NCBI RefSeq assembly: GCF_042429235.1
Contig: NZ_JBHMBA010000020.1
Direction: 5' to 3' (one strand)
From: Arthrobacter_B citreus
GTDB taxonomy: Bacteria > Actinomycetota > Actinomycetes > Actinomycetales > Micrococcaceae
DNA length: 64,000 nucleotides
Positions 16,866 through 24,592 of this stretch are shown here, piece by piece. Position numbers and translations under genes: made by a program. The notes beneath the pieces were generated by a model. It had not been told where the DNA came from and did no database searches. It worked only from the letters and a program-made list of their open reading frames with translations. Position 1 is the stretch's first letter, and each line of letters begins with the position of its first letter.

Positions 16866-18140
16866 GTGTCCTCATCAACGTTCTCCTTTGCCCTCGGTAA
16901 GCGCCTTCGCGAAACCACTGCCCCAACAGCCGAGCAGACGCAGGCAAACGGCGGTGAGTTTCAGGGCCGCACCGGCACCATCACCACGCCGCACGGGGAG
17001 ATCGCCACTCCCGCCTTCATCGCCGTAGGAACAAAGGCGACTGTTAAGGCGGTGCTGCCAGAGTCCATGGCTGACCTGGGTGCGCAGGCGCTGCTGGCCA
17101 ACGCTTACCACCTGTACCTGCAGCCGGGCCCCGACGTCCTGGACGCTGCAGGCGGCCTGGGTAAGTTCATGAACTGGTCCGGCCCCACCTTCACCGACTC
17201 GGGCGGATTCCAGGTGATGAGCCTGGGCGCCGGCTTCAAGAAGGTCATCAACATGAACGCTGACGGCACCACCCATGCGACCGGCGCGGATGACGCGGTC
17301 GCGCCGGGCAAGGAACGCCTCGCGCACATTGACGACGACGGCGTCTGGTTCAAATCGCATCTCAACGGAGACAAGCACCGGTTCACCCCCGAGGTCTCCA
17401 TGCAGGTCCAGCACCAGATCGGGGCGGACATCATGTTTGCGTTCGACGAACTGACAACGCTGATGAACTCCCGCGCCTACCAGGAGATGTCCCTGGAACG
17501 GACCCGCCTGTGGGCACAGCGCTGCATCACCGAACACCTCAGGCTTACCGAGGAACGCGTCGGCAAGCCGTACCAGGCACTCTTTGGCGTGCTGCAGGGC
17601 GCGCAGTACGAGGATCTGCGCCGCAAGGCTTCCCGTGACCTGGGAGCGATGGACTTTGACGGCTTTGGCATCGGCGGAGCCCTCGAGAAAGAGAACCTCG
17701 GAACGATCGTGCGCTGGTGCACGGAGGAACTGCCCGAGGACAAGCCCCGCCACCTGTTGGGTATTTCCGAACCCGACGACATCTTTACGGCCATCGAGAA
17801 CGGGGCCGACACCTTCGACTGCGTGTCCCCCACCCGGGTGGCCCGCACCAGTGCCTTCTACACTCCCTACGGTCGGCTGAACCTGTCCAACGCCCGCTAC
17901 AAGAAGGACTTCACGCCGCTGGTCGAGGGTTGTGACTGCTACGCCTGCGCGCACTACACCAAGGCGTACATCCACCACTTGTTCCGGGCCAAGGAAATGG
18001 TGGCATCCACCCTGGTGTCGATCCACAACGAGCGCTTCACCGTGAAACTGGTCGACGACGCGCGGCTTGCCATCGAGGACGGGTCCTTCTTTGATTTCAA
18101 GGCGGACACCCTCGGAAAGTACTACAGCGCCAAGCCCTAG
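16866..18140 (+). CDS. tgt: Queuine tRNA-ribosyltransferase (tRNA-guanine transglycosylase)
   Basis: A ~424-residue TGT that exchanges guanine-34 of GUN-anticodon tRNAs for queuine or a precursor. Seen motifs: TFTDSGGFQVMSLG with the catalytic Asp region, FGIGGALEKENLG, FDCVSPTRVARTSAFYT, and the zinc site CDCYACAHYTKAYIHHL. The N-terminus before GRTGTITTPHGEIATPAF is a variable ~30-residue extension. The GTG at 16866 is my choice, although the GGAGG before it is very close; the frame stays open upstream without family similarity. A queuosine precursor transporter gene converges on it from the other strand, suggesting that the cell salvages the modified base. Confidence 0.92.
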   Translation: MSSSTFSFALGKRLRETTAPTAEQTQANGGEFQGRTGTITTPHGEIATPAFIAVGTKATVKAVLPESMADLGAQALLANAYHLYLQPGPDVLDAAGGLGKFMNWSGPTFTDSGGFQVMSLGAGFKKVINMNADGTTHATGADDAVAPGKERLAHIDDDGVWFKSHLNGDKHRFTPEVSMQVQHQIGADIMFAFDELTTLMNSRAYQEMSLERTRLWAQRCITEHLRLTEERVGKPYQALFGVLQGAQYEDLRRKASRDLGAMDFDGFGIGGALEKENLGTIVRWCTEELPEDKPRHLLGISEPDDIFTAIENGADTFDCVSPTRVARTSAFYTPYGRLNLSNARYKKDFTPLVEGCDCYACAHYTKAYIHHLFRAKEMVASTLVSIHNERFTVKLVDDARLAIEDGSFFDFKADTLGKYYSAKP

Positions 18141-18183
18141 GAAGACGCCGCACTCCGTCGACTCCGGCCGAAGCCCGGAGGTT

Positions 18184-18210
18184 TGCCTGCACCCGCAACA
18201 GGTGCAGGCA
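18184..18210. terminator. Hairpin between tgt and convergent small gene
   Basis: A perfect 10-bp stem, TGCCTGCACC pairing with GGTGCAGGCA, encloses a 7-nt loop. It lies between two convergent stop codons, so it can serve both strands. There is no T tract, as is usual in this genome. Confidence 0.7.
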
Positions 18211-18215
18211 TGCCG

Positions 18216-18485
18216 CTAATTCCAGGTTCTGGGAAGTGGCGGGTTTTGCTCGGGGTCCTGCTCTCCGACGGGGCTTTGGTCCTCTTCCGCCGGGTCTTCC
18301 GGCCCGCCGGCCGGTGACCCGTCCCCGGCTGCTGCCGAGTCTTCGGCAATCTCGGGCCCGGAGTGGAAACCCTCATTATCGGCAGCTTCCCCTGCGCCGT
18401 CGGCATCGTCATCGAGGCCGGGGAACGAGCCGCCCGCCTTCCGGCTGCTGTCCCGCCCGTCCCCTTTACCGCTCTCCTGCACCAT
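18216..18485 (-). CDS. Small acidic disordered hypothetical protein (89 aa)
   Basis: An 89-residue protein rich in Gly, Asp, Glu, Pro and Ser with no hydrophobic segments; it begins MVQESGKGDGRDSSRKAGGS and ends PPLPRTWN. The composition predicts disorder. The case for a real gene is its ribosome-binding site, GAGGAGGA seven bases before the ATG. It sits between tgt and the queuosine precursor transporter gene, in the same direction as the transporter and 170 bp after it. No function is assignable. Confidence 0.6.
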   Translation of the reverse strand: MVQESGKGDGRDSSRKAGGSFPGLDDDADGAGEAADNEGFHSGPEIAEDSAAAGDGSPAGGPEDPAEEDQSPVGEQDPEQNPPLPRTWN

Positions 18486-18654
18486 GGTTGTTCCTCCTCA
18501 GCGTGGTTTGCCGCTGCCGGCCCCCGCACAGCTCAGCCGCCGGGACCGCACCTCACCGCCGCCAGTGAACGGCGATGCCTGCGACGCTAGAGCAAAAAAC
18601 ACGCGTGCAAAAGAGCCTGCGGGGATCAGTCACCTCGGAGGTGCTCCCCCGCCT

Positions 18655-19410
18655 TTACTGCGCGGCCGGGGAGGAAGCTGACGGAGAGGAAGCTGCAGAC
18701 GCGGCGTAGCTGGGCTCGCGCTTCTTGATTGCCTTGATGACGACGGCGGTCACCGGCACAAAGAGGAACTCGATGAGTGTCTTGTACACGAAGCCGAAGA
18801 TGACGTAGTTGATGAAGGCACCGGCATCGGTAATGCCAATAATGGGTGCGGCAATGGCACAGAAGATCAGCGTGTCGGCGAATTCTCCGACACCGGTGGA
18901 GGCCATGAGCCGGCCAACGAGGGCGCGTTCACGGAACCGCTCCTTCATCTTCACCAGCACCCAGGAGTTCAGGGTTTGCCCGGCCAGGAAACCCAGCAGG
19001 CTGGCTGCGACGATCTGCCATACCGGACCCAGCGCCAGTTCAAAGGCCGCCTGCTTGGCCTGCCCGTAGTCGTCGTCGAACCCCGGCAGCGCAATGATGA
19101 CGGCAAAGCTGAGGGCAGCCACCGCAGACACCGCAAATCCGGTGAAGATCGCCCGGCGGGCGGCCTTGAAGCCGTAAACCTCACTGATGACGTCGCCCAG
19201 GATGTACGCCAGGGGGAAGAGGAAAAAACCGCCGTCAGTCACGATGCTGAAATCACCGAAGATCGGCCCCAGCACAACGCCCTTGGTGGCGCCGATGTTG
19301 GAAATGACGATCACCACGCACATCACCGTCAGGATGATGTCGTAGTGCGAGCCGCCCCGGGATGCAAAAGCCGGAGCTGGCGTCGGATCGACGCCGGTGG
19401 AGGTGCGCAT
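18655..19410 (-). CDS. yhhQ: Queuosine precursor transporter (YhhQ/QPTR family, DUF165)
   Basis: A ~251-residue membrane protein with six or seven hydrophobic segments and the DUF165 hallmarks: VTDGGFFLFPLAYILGDVIS, EVYGFKAARRAIF, QTLNSWVLVKMK and MASTGVGEFADTLIFC. YhhQ proteins import queuosine precursors such as preQ0/preQ1. Convergence with tgt supports this role. I chose the ATG at 19410; the frame is open for a further 58 codons of low-complexity sequence with no family similarity. The C-terminus is an Ala/Ser/Pro tail. The 258-bp gap upstream contains the palindromic operator of the adjacent TetR gene. Confidence 0.88.
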   Translation of the reverse strand: MRTSTGVDPTPAPAFASRGGSHYDIILTVMCVVIVISNIGATKGVVLGPIFGDFSIVTDGGFFLFPLAYILGDVISEVYGFKAARRAIFTGFAVSAVAALSFAVIIALPGFDDDYGQAKQAAFELALGPVWQIVAASLLGFLAGQTLNSWVLVKMKERFRERALVGRLMASTGVGEFADTLIFCAIAAPIIGITDAGAFINYVIFGFVYKTLIEFLFVPVTAVVIKAIKKREPSYAASAASSPSASSPAAQ

Positions 19411-19584
19411 GGAAATTCCGTTTCGTAGTGGTTCGCCGAAGGTGTCCGGCTGTATTAGCACTGTGCCCGCTGCACCGGGCGGCCGATGAAGGGCCGTCGT
19501 CAATTCTGCCACGTTCCGTGCGGCAGCAAACGATGCAGGGCTTGCAGGGAGTGGGGTACCGGCACTCCGGACGCGGTGCAGCAC

Positions 19585-19604
19585 TTTTTGAACGCGTTCA
19601 AAAA
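19585..19604 (+). promoter_or_regulatory. Perfect 20-bp palindrome, candidate TetR operator
   Basis: TTTTTGAACGCGTTCAAAAA is a perfect 20-bp palindrome 63 bp upstream of the TetR-family gene. It includes a possible -35 element, TTGAAC (19588-19593), and a plausible -10, TGTACT (19610-19615), follows after 16 bp. Occupancy would therefore block the promoter of the TetR/membrane-protein operon. TetR proteins commonly autoregulate through such sites; that the neighbour binds here is inferred. Confidence 0.7.
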
Positions 19605-19667
19605 TGTGATGTACTGGCGGGCGTGCCCGTCACCGTGCGGAGCTGCAACTGAACACAAGGAGCGTTA

Positions 19668-20348
19668 ATGGCCGCCACGGTCAAGAGTGAGCAGACCCGG
19701 CGGCAGCTGATCGATTCAGCGCTCGAGCTTTTTCAGACCCAGGGATACGCCAAGACGACCATGCGGAGCGTCGCGGAACATGCGGGCGTTTCGGTGGGCA
19801 ACGCGTATTACTACTTCCGGTCCAAGGACGAGCTTGTGGCCGAGCTGTACAAGCTCTTGCAGGATGAACACCGCAGCCGGACGCTGCCGCTGCTGCGCGA
19901 GGGGCACAACTTGGGTGAACACCTGAGGCTGATCCTGCTCGCCCATCTGGACATCATGGGCCCTTACCACGACTTCGGGGCACATTTTCTGCGGCTGGCG
20001 ATGCCGCCGTCGCCCGCTCCTGCCCGCCGCGGCCGCCAAACCCCCGCCGAGGCGGGGATCGGCCGGGCCAAATCGATCGCACTGTTCCGGCAGGCGGTGA
20101 CGGTGTCCCGGCCCCAGCCGCCGCTTGCCATCCGGGATGACCTGCCCGAGCTGCTGTGGCTGGTGCACATGGGCGTCACCCTGTTCTGGATCTATGACCG
20201 TTCCCCCGGACAACGGCGCTCCCGCCGGCTCGCTGACAGCATCGCCCCGCTCGCCGCAAAGCTGGTTATCCTCTCCCGCCTACCCGTGGTCCGCAATATC
20301 GTGGAAGATGTTGTTCACCTATTCCAGGGGGCCAGACGCGATGACTGA
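19668..20348 (+). CDS. TetR-family transcriptional regulator
   Basis: A 226-residue protein with an N-terminal TetR helix-turn-helix: TRRQLIDSALELFQTQGYAK then TTMRSVAEHAGVSVGNAYYYF and SKDELVAELY. The C-terminal ligand domain is Arg/Pro rich around residues 118-135 and not assignable to a known ligand class. Translation is coupled to the downstream membrane protein gene, whose ATG overlaps the end of this gene by 8 bp. A perfect palindrome 63 bp upstream is the likely operator. The pair probably forms a self-contained membrane-stress or efflux-related module, but the effector is unknown. Confidence 0.9.
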   Translation: MAATVKSEQTRRQLIDSALELFQTQGYAKTTMRSVAEHAGVSVGNAYYYFRSKDELVAELYKLLQDEHRSRTLPLLREGHNLGEHLRLILLAHLDIMGPYHDFGAHFLRLAMPPSPAPARRGRQTPAEAGIGRAKSIALFRQAVTVSRPQPPLAIRDDLPELLWLVHMGVTLFWIYDRSPGQRRSRRLADSIAPLAAKLVILSRLPVVRNIVEDVVHLFQGARRDD

Positions 20349-20805
20349 CAAAGCCGACGACGACGTCGCACTTCCTCCGCTGGCCGCAACCGACACCGTG
20401 CACCCGGAACCGCGGGTGCTTCCGGGACCGCTGGCTGCCGCCCTCGGTTATCTCGTTGCATGCCTTGTCCTGGCCTCAATTGCGACGGTGGTTGTCGGCT
20501 GGGGCACGGCCCGGGATTTCTGGGGATACGTGTGGACCGTCATCGTCGCCGCGTTTTACGCCGCGGGCCTGGGACTTTTCACCGCACTGCCCGTGGCCGT
20601 GATCCTTGGCTGGTCGCTGCGGCGCGTCCTGAACCAGGGCATCCACATACTGGCGTTCTTTGTGGTGCCGACCTTGGCAGCGTGGCTCATTATTGGCCTC
20701 GTTGTTCACTCAGTGGCAGTGCCACTGCTGATGGCTTCGGCCATTGGGGTGTCCATGGCCGCCGGACGGGCCGTCATCTGGAGATTTGCCCGCGCCTATC
20801 CCTAG
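20341..20805 (+). CDS. Small four-helix membrane protein, co-transcribed with TetR gene
   Basis: A 154-residue unrecognised membrane protein. After a ~30-residue polar N-terminus (MTDKADDDVALPPLAATDTV) there are four hydrophobic segments, starting around residues 33, 62, 95 and 120. The ATG at 20341 overlaps the TetR stop region by 8 bp, so translation is probably coupled. A Tyr/Pro C-terminus follows a short basic stretch. Such TetR-linked small membrane proteins are often targets of the regulator, but no transport or enzymatic motif is visible. Confidence 0.78.
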   Translation: MTDKADDDVALPPLAATDTVHPEPRVLPGPLAAALGYLVACLVLASIATVVVGWGTARDFWGYVWTVIVAAFYAAGLGLFTALPVAVILGWSLRRVLNQGIHILAFFVVPTLAAWLIIGLVVHSVAVPLLMASAIGVSMAAGRAVIWRFARAYP

Positions 20806-20902
20806 CGGGTGTTCCGGCGCCTTTCCCACTGCGCAAAGCCCGGAGTCATCAGCTCCGGGGCCCCGGTGGCACCAGCTAACCCTTTAGGTGGAAGATGGTG
20901 TC

Positions 20903-21748
20903 ATGTCTGCTAACACACACTCCGCCGGAAACGCTGCCCCGGCTGTCACCCTGACCATTGCCGGCTCCGAAGCCACCGGTGGCGCCGGCGCCCAGGCCGA
21001 CCTCAAAACGTTCCAAGAACTGGGAACCTACGGCATTGCGGCCCTTACCTGCATCGTGTCCTTCGACCCGAAGGACAACTGGAACCACCGGTTCGTCCCC
21101 GTTGATGCCCAGGTGATCAGTGATCAGCTCGAGGCAATCCAGACCGCTTATGACCTCAATACCGTCAAGCTCGGCATGCTGGGCACCCCGGCCACCATCG
21201 ACACCGTGGCAAAGGCCCTCCAGAGCCAGGAATGGACGAATATCGTCTTGGACCCGGTCCTGATCTGCAAGGGCCAGGAACCGGGAGCCGCGTTGGACAC
21301 CGACCAGGCGCTGAAGGCCCAAATCCTTCCCCTGGCGACCTTCGTCACCCCCAACCACTTCGAATCCATGTCCCTGGCCGGAATGGATGCCATTGAAAGC
21401 GTTGAGGACCTGAAGGAAGCTGCACGCCGCATCCACGAAAGCTCCGGCGCAGTGGTCCTGGCCAAGGGTGGGGTGCGCCTCGAAGGCGACGACGCCGTCG
21501 ACGTTTTCTACGACGGCAAGACCATGGAGGTGCTGCGGGCACCGAAGGTCGGAGATGTTGCCGTCAGCGGCGCCGGCTGCACGCTTGCGGCGGCGATTAC
21601 GGCCGAGCTCGCCAAGGGTGCAACGCCACTGGCTGCCGCTAAAACCGCCAAGGCGTTTGTCACCGAGGGAATCCGCAACCGGGTCGCTTCCAACGCTCCG
21701 TTTGACGCTCTGTGGCAGGGCAACGCGGGCAACGGACCCGCACTCTAG
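20903..21748 (+). CDS. pdxK: Pyridoxine/pyridoxal kinase (ThiD-like PdxK)
   Basis: A 281-residue ribokinase-family vitamin B6 kinase of the ThiD-like type. It resembles Bacillus subtilis PdxK closely: TIAGSEATGGAGAQADLKTF, WNHRFVPVDAQ, LDPVLICKG, FVTPNHFE and the anion-hole motif SGAGCTLAAA. It phosphorylates pyridoxine, pyridoxal or pyridoxamine and may also act on hydroxymethylpyrimidine. The ATG at 20903 was preferred to the GTG at 20888; AGGTGGA lies about ten bases before it. No thi genes are adjacent. A strong hairpin terminator follows the stop. Confidence 0.88.
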   Translation: MSANTHSAGNAAPAVTLTIAGSEATGGAGAQADLKTFQELGTYGIAALTCIVSFDPKDNWNHRFVPVDAQVISDQLEAIQTAYDLNTVKLGMLGTPATIDTVAKALQSQEWTNIVLDPVLICKGQEPGAALDTDQALKAQILPLATFVTPNHFESMSLAGMDAIESVEDLKEAARRIHESSGAVVLAKGGVRLEGDDAVDVFYDGKTMEVLRAPKVGDVAVSGAGCTLAAAITAELAKGATPLAAAKTAKAFVTEGIRNRVASNAPFDALWQGNAGNGPAL

Positions 21749-21761
21749 GTCCCCGCAGCAA

Positions 21762-21791
21762 CCCTGCCGCCGGTTGAGGCCGGCGGCAGGG
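21762..21791. terminator. Bidirectional hairpin terminator after pdxK
   Basis: A perfect 12-bp stem (CCCTGCCGCCGG with CCGGCGGCAGGG) and a 6-nt loop lie between the convergent stops of pdxK and the pyruvyltransferase gene. Confidence 0.88.
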
Positions 21792-21814
21792 AGCTTAGCG
21801 CCGAGCTGGGTCCG

Positions 21815-23314
21815 CTAGCGCCGAAAAAGCTTGGTGTAGACCCGGTGCAGGAAAAGGGCGCTCTTGACCGTCCGCGATGAGAGCAGCCGCTCGTGCTCCG
21901 ACTGCAGCTCCCCGTAGCCCCGGCGCTCTTGTTCCATGTAGGAGCGCATCCGGTCCTCTTCGACCCGGGCCTGCGCTTCCAGGCCAGACCGGCCGTAGAA
22001 TTTCCCCTGGCTTTGCTGCGCCGCGGCAAGCCAGGGTCCGGTGGCGGAAAAACGCTGCGTCCCGGGCAGATCCACAGCGGATCGGGATGCCGGTGATGCC
22101 TGCTGGAAGACGGCGGCCACCGCGTCCCACCACGATTGGCTCCACGCGGAGCGGGACGGAAGCACTTCCGCCAGATGGCCGGAAATATCGGAACGGCGCT
22201 CCCAGGCTTCCGACAGGGCAGGACCGAGCAGGCCCTCCCCCAGCGCGGGAACCGGGAGGACGAAGTCCGACAGTCCCCAATTTCCCATGGCTCCGCTGAT
22301 TCGAACTCCGCTGTAGTTGTCCGGGGCAAGGCCCAGGACCGGAACTCCGGCTGACAGCGCGAACACCGCGGGGTGGTACCGGGTGGTGAGCACCATGGCG
22401 GCGCCTGCGGTAATCCCGGCGACGTCCCGTGCCGGGAGAACCGGGAGCTGCAGGGATCGAGTGCTCATGGCACCGGCAATCCTGGCGTGCGCGGCCATGT
22501 CCCAGCCTTGGTCGGCACCGATCCCCATGTGGGGAACGAAGACCACCGGCAGTCCGGTCTGGCCGTGCAGGCTGTCCAGCTCCGCTCCAAGCTGGGCGAA
22601 CAAGTCCTCCCGCCCCTCGGAAAGAGGAGCAACCGTCACGGCTACGTATCCGCTGCCGGGCAGGTCCTGGACACCGTTTACCGCTGCTGTTCCGGAGGCT
22701 GCTGCGGGCTCGGACGACGCCGCGGGTGTCAGGAACGACGCATCGTCCAGCCCTGCGGCAGCCGGGACACCCATGCTGCGTGCCAGCTGCAGTGATGCCG
22801 GCTCCCGCATGGAGCACAGGTCCGCGGCGAGCAGCATTTCGGCCAACACGATGGCGTCCGGAGCGGTCAGCTGCGGTCCCAGTGTCTGACCGGATATGAC
22901 CACGGGCTTGCCCAGCGCCCGCGCAATGACCACCGCTGCGGCCCGCTCATACAGCAGCCAGCCGTACCGCGAGTTCAAATTACCGCCGCCGGCGATCAAA
23001 AGGCCGTCGCACTCGGACAGCACCTCGATCAGTGCCCGGGCCGGGTCTTCCGGGGGCAACTCCGAAGTGCCTGCCAAATGGGCACGGATGTGCCCCAGAT
23101 AGGACTCGCGTTCTGCCGGTGGCCAGGGAAAGGGCAGCGTGGCGGCTGCCGGGGCATCAAAAAGCCGCTCCGTCTGGGCCGGATTCCGGGAAAGCAGGAG
23201 CACCTGAAAACCGCGGCTGCGCAGTTCATCCGCGGCCGCATGCCCCATGGCTTCGTCACCGGCGTGGTACACGTCCTGTCCGAGGTCAGCCAGGACCGCA
23301 ACACGGGAGGTCAC
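21815..23314 (-). CDS. Polysaccharide pyruvyl transferase family protein
   Basis: A 499-residue member of the polysaccharide pyruvyl transferase family (CsaB/WcaK type), which transfers pyruvate from phosphoenolpyruvate to a glycan sugar. Seen motifs: HAGDEAMGHAAADELRSRG near the N-terminus, LLIAGGGNLNSRYGWLLYER, KPVVISGQTLGP and, in the C-terminal domain, VLTTRYHPAVFALSAGVPVLGL. The last ~100 residues are a polar helical extension (GKFYGRSGLEAQARVEEDRM) that is unusual for the family. The GTG start overlaps the stop of the upstream GT2 gene by four bases. The SLH-domain protease gene 1.3 kb away gives a plausible physiological context. Confidence 0.88.
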   Translation of the reverse strand: MTSRVAVLADLGQDVYHAGDEAMGHAAADELRSRGFQVLLLSRNPAQTERLFDAPAAATLPFPWPPAERESYLGHIRAHLAGTSELPPEDPARALIEVLSECDGLLIAGGGNLNSRYGWLLYERAAAVVIARALGKPVVISGQTLGPQLTAPDAIVLAEMLLAADLCSMREPASLQLARSMGVPAAAGLDDASFLTPAASSEPAAASGTAAVNGVQDLPGSGYVAVTVAPLSEGREDLFAQLGAELDSLHGQTGLPVVFVPHMGIGADQGWDMAAHARIAGAMSTRSLQLPVLPARDVAGITAGAAMVLTTRYHPAVFALSAGVPVLGLAPDNYSGVRISGAMGNWGLSDFVLPVPALGEGLLGPALSEAWERRSDISGHLAEVLPSRSAWSQSWWDAVAAVFQQASPASRSAVDLPGTQRFSATGPWLAAAQQSQGKFYGRSGLEAQARVEEDRMRSYMEQERRGYGELQSEHERLLSSRTVKSALFLHRVYTKLFRR

Positions 23315-24324
23315 GGCCGGGGTTTCCTCAGCAGCGCACTCCGCAGCGCTGCCGCTGCCGTGCTTCCCCGCCGTAGGAGGCCACTAAAGCTGGTCCGGTG
23401 GGTGACCGTGTCCTCAAGGTGATTCAGCGCATCGGTGAGCTGTGCCTGCATTGCGTCCATCCGCCGCTGGTTTTCCAGCAGCAGCTCCCTCTGGTCGGCC
23501 ATCAGGCGGCTGACCTCAAGCAGGATTCCCAGACCGCCTTGGGTCAGATCCTTGCGCAGATACTCATCCCGGACCCTGCGGTCAAAGCGCCGGTGGTCTT
23601 CCGCTTTGTCGAAGATGCTGTTGGCGTCGGTGCCGCTGGCGGCGGGCCGCTGACTCCAGAAAGCAAGAGGCTCACCGTCCAGGAACCCGATCGGATGGCG
23701 CGACAGGACACGGATGTTGAATTCCCAATCACCGCAGACATCCATTTTTTCGTCGTAATAACCGAGTTCTTCATGCAGGGAGCGGCGGTACAGGAAGGAA
23801 ATAGGTACGGCACGGTTAACCTGGAGCATCTCGCCGAGGGATATCTGCTGGATATTCGCCCAGAAAGGTTCGGAACCTGTTTCCCGGATTTCTCCGTCAA
23901 CAATTTCCTCGTAGCGTATGTTCGTCCGTACGACAACCCCTGCGTCGGAGCAATTTTCCAGATGACGGACGGTTCGCTTCAGAAATTCCGGGTGCCAGAG
24001 ATCATCGTCATCATGAATCGCAATGTACGTGGAGTCACAGCTGCGGATGCCGGAATTGGATGCTGCCTCCATCCCCCGGCTTGACTCGTGGTTCACCACG
24101 GTGACCAGCCCGCGGTCGGCGTTGGGAAGCCTGCCCAGCACCGCTTTGACCTGTTCGGGGTTGCCCCCGTCATTGACGATAACCACCCGGAATCCGCGGT
24201 ATGTCTGGGCAAATACATCGGTGAGCGCCCGCTCCAGGAATTGCGGACGGTCCTTGGTCCTGACGATGACGGCTACGGACGGTGATGCTGGCGCTGACAC
24301 TTGGCTCCCGGGGTTTGGCTCCAC
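23311..24324 (-). CDS. Family 2 glycosyltransferase
   Basis: A ~337-residue GT-A fold glycosyltransferase. Seen motifs: VAVIVRTKDRPQFLERALTD, VVIVNDGG for nucleotide binding, the metal-binding AIHDDDDLWHPEFL, and CGDWEFNIRVL as the acceptor-side ED-like motif. A C-terminal ~80-residue coiled-coil-like helix follows (RELLLENQRRMDAMQAQLTD). I chose the GTG at 24324 because GGAGGG precedes it; another GTG lies 11 codons upstream. It is the first gene of a two-gene operon (GTGA overlap) with the pyruvyltransferase, so both probably build one cell-surface glycan. There is no membrane segment. Confidence 0.87.
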   Translation of the reverse strand: MEPNPGSQVSAPASPSVAVIVRTKDRPQFLERALTDVFAQTYRGFRVVIVNDGGNPEQVKAVLGRLPNADRGLVTVVNHESSRGMEAASNSGIRSCDSTYIAIHDDDDLWHPEFLKRTVRHLENCSDAGVVVRTNIRYEEIVDGEIRETGSEPFWANIQQISLGEMLQVNRAVPISFLYRRSLHEELGYYDEKMDVCGDWEFNIRVLSRHPIGFLDGEPLAFWSQRPAASGTDANSIFDKAEDHRRFDRRVRDEYLRKDLTQGGLGILLEVSRLMADQRELLLENQRRMDAMQAQLTDALNHLEDTVTHRTSFSGLLRRGSTAAAALRSALLRKPRP

Positions 24325-24536
24325 TTCACCCTCCACGATACCGGCACCCGCCAGCACCGCGGATATCGGTCAACGGGGAACGGTGCCGGTGAAATGATCC
24401 GTCCTTACTGTTGACATCCGTTAATGGAGGAACAAAGGTACAGGTAGCGCCCCGGTTTCTCCTGACCATAAATCGTGGAACTACCCCAGCTTCGCCATTA
24501 CTCAATACCTCATTGCCAAGTCTCGGTCGGTGGGAT

Positions 24537-24555
24537 TCGGAATCAAAAATTCCGA
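24537..24555 (+). promoter_or_regulatory. 7-bp inverted repeat in leader of the protease gene
   Basis: TCGGAAT and ATTCCGA flank a five-base CAAAA spacer, 37 bp upstream of the protease start. It could be an operator or an RNA hairpin in the 5' leader. A TTGACA hexamer lies further upstream at 24411-24416, but no good -10 partner is evident. Nothing else was recognised in the 268-bp gap between the divergent genes. Confidence 0.45.
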
Positions 24556-24592
24556 CCCCAGGCTCCGGCAGCCTCTTTTATGAAGGAGAAGT

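Noticed and set aside
19585..19604. Palindrome considered as a LexA/SOS box
   Set aside because: Actinobacterial SOS boxes have GAAC-N4-GTTC; here the spacer is two bases and the neighbour is a TetR gene.
20806..20902. TPP or other riboswitch before pdxK
   Set aside because: No conserved aptamer sequence was seen; there is only a weak 7-bp hairpin (20839-20859).
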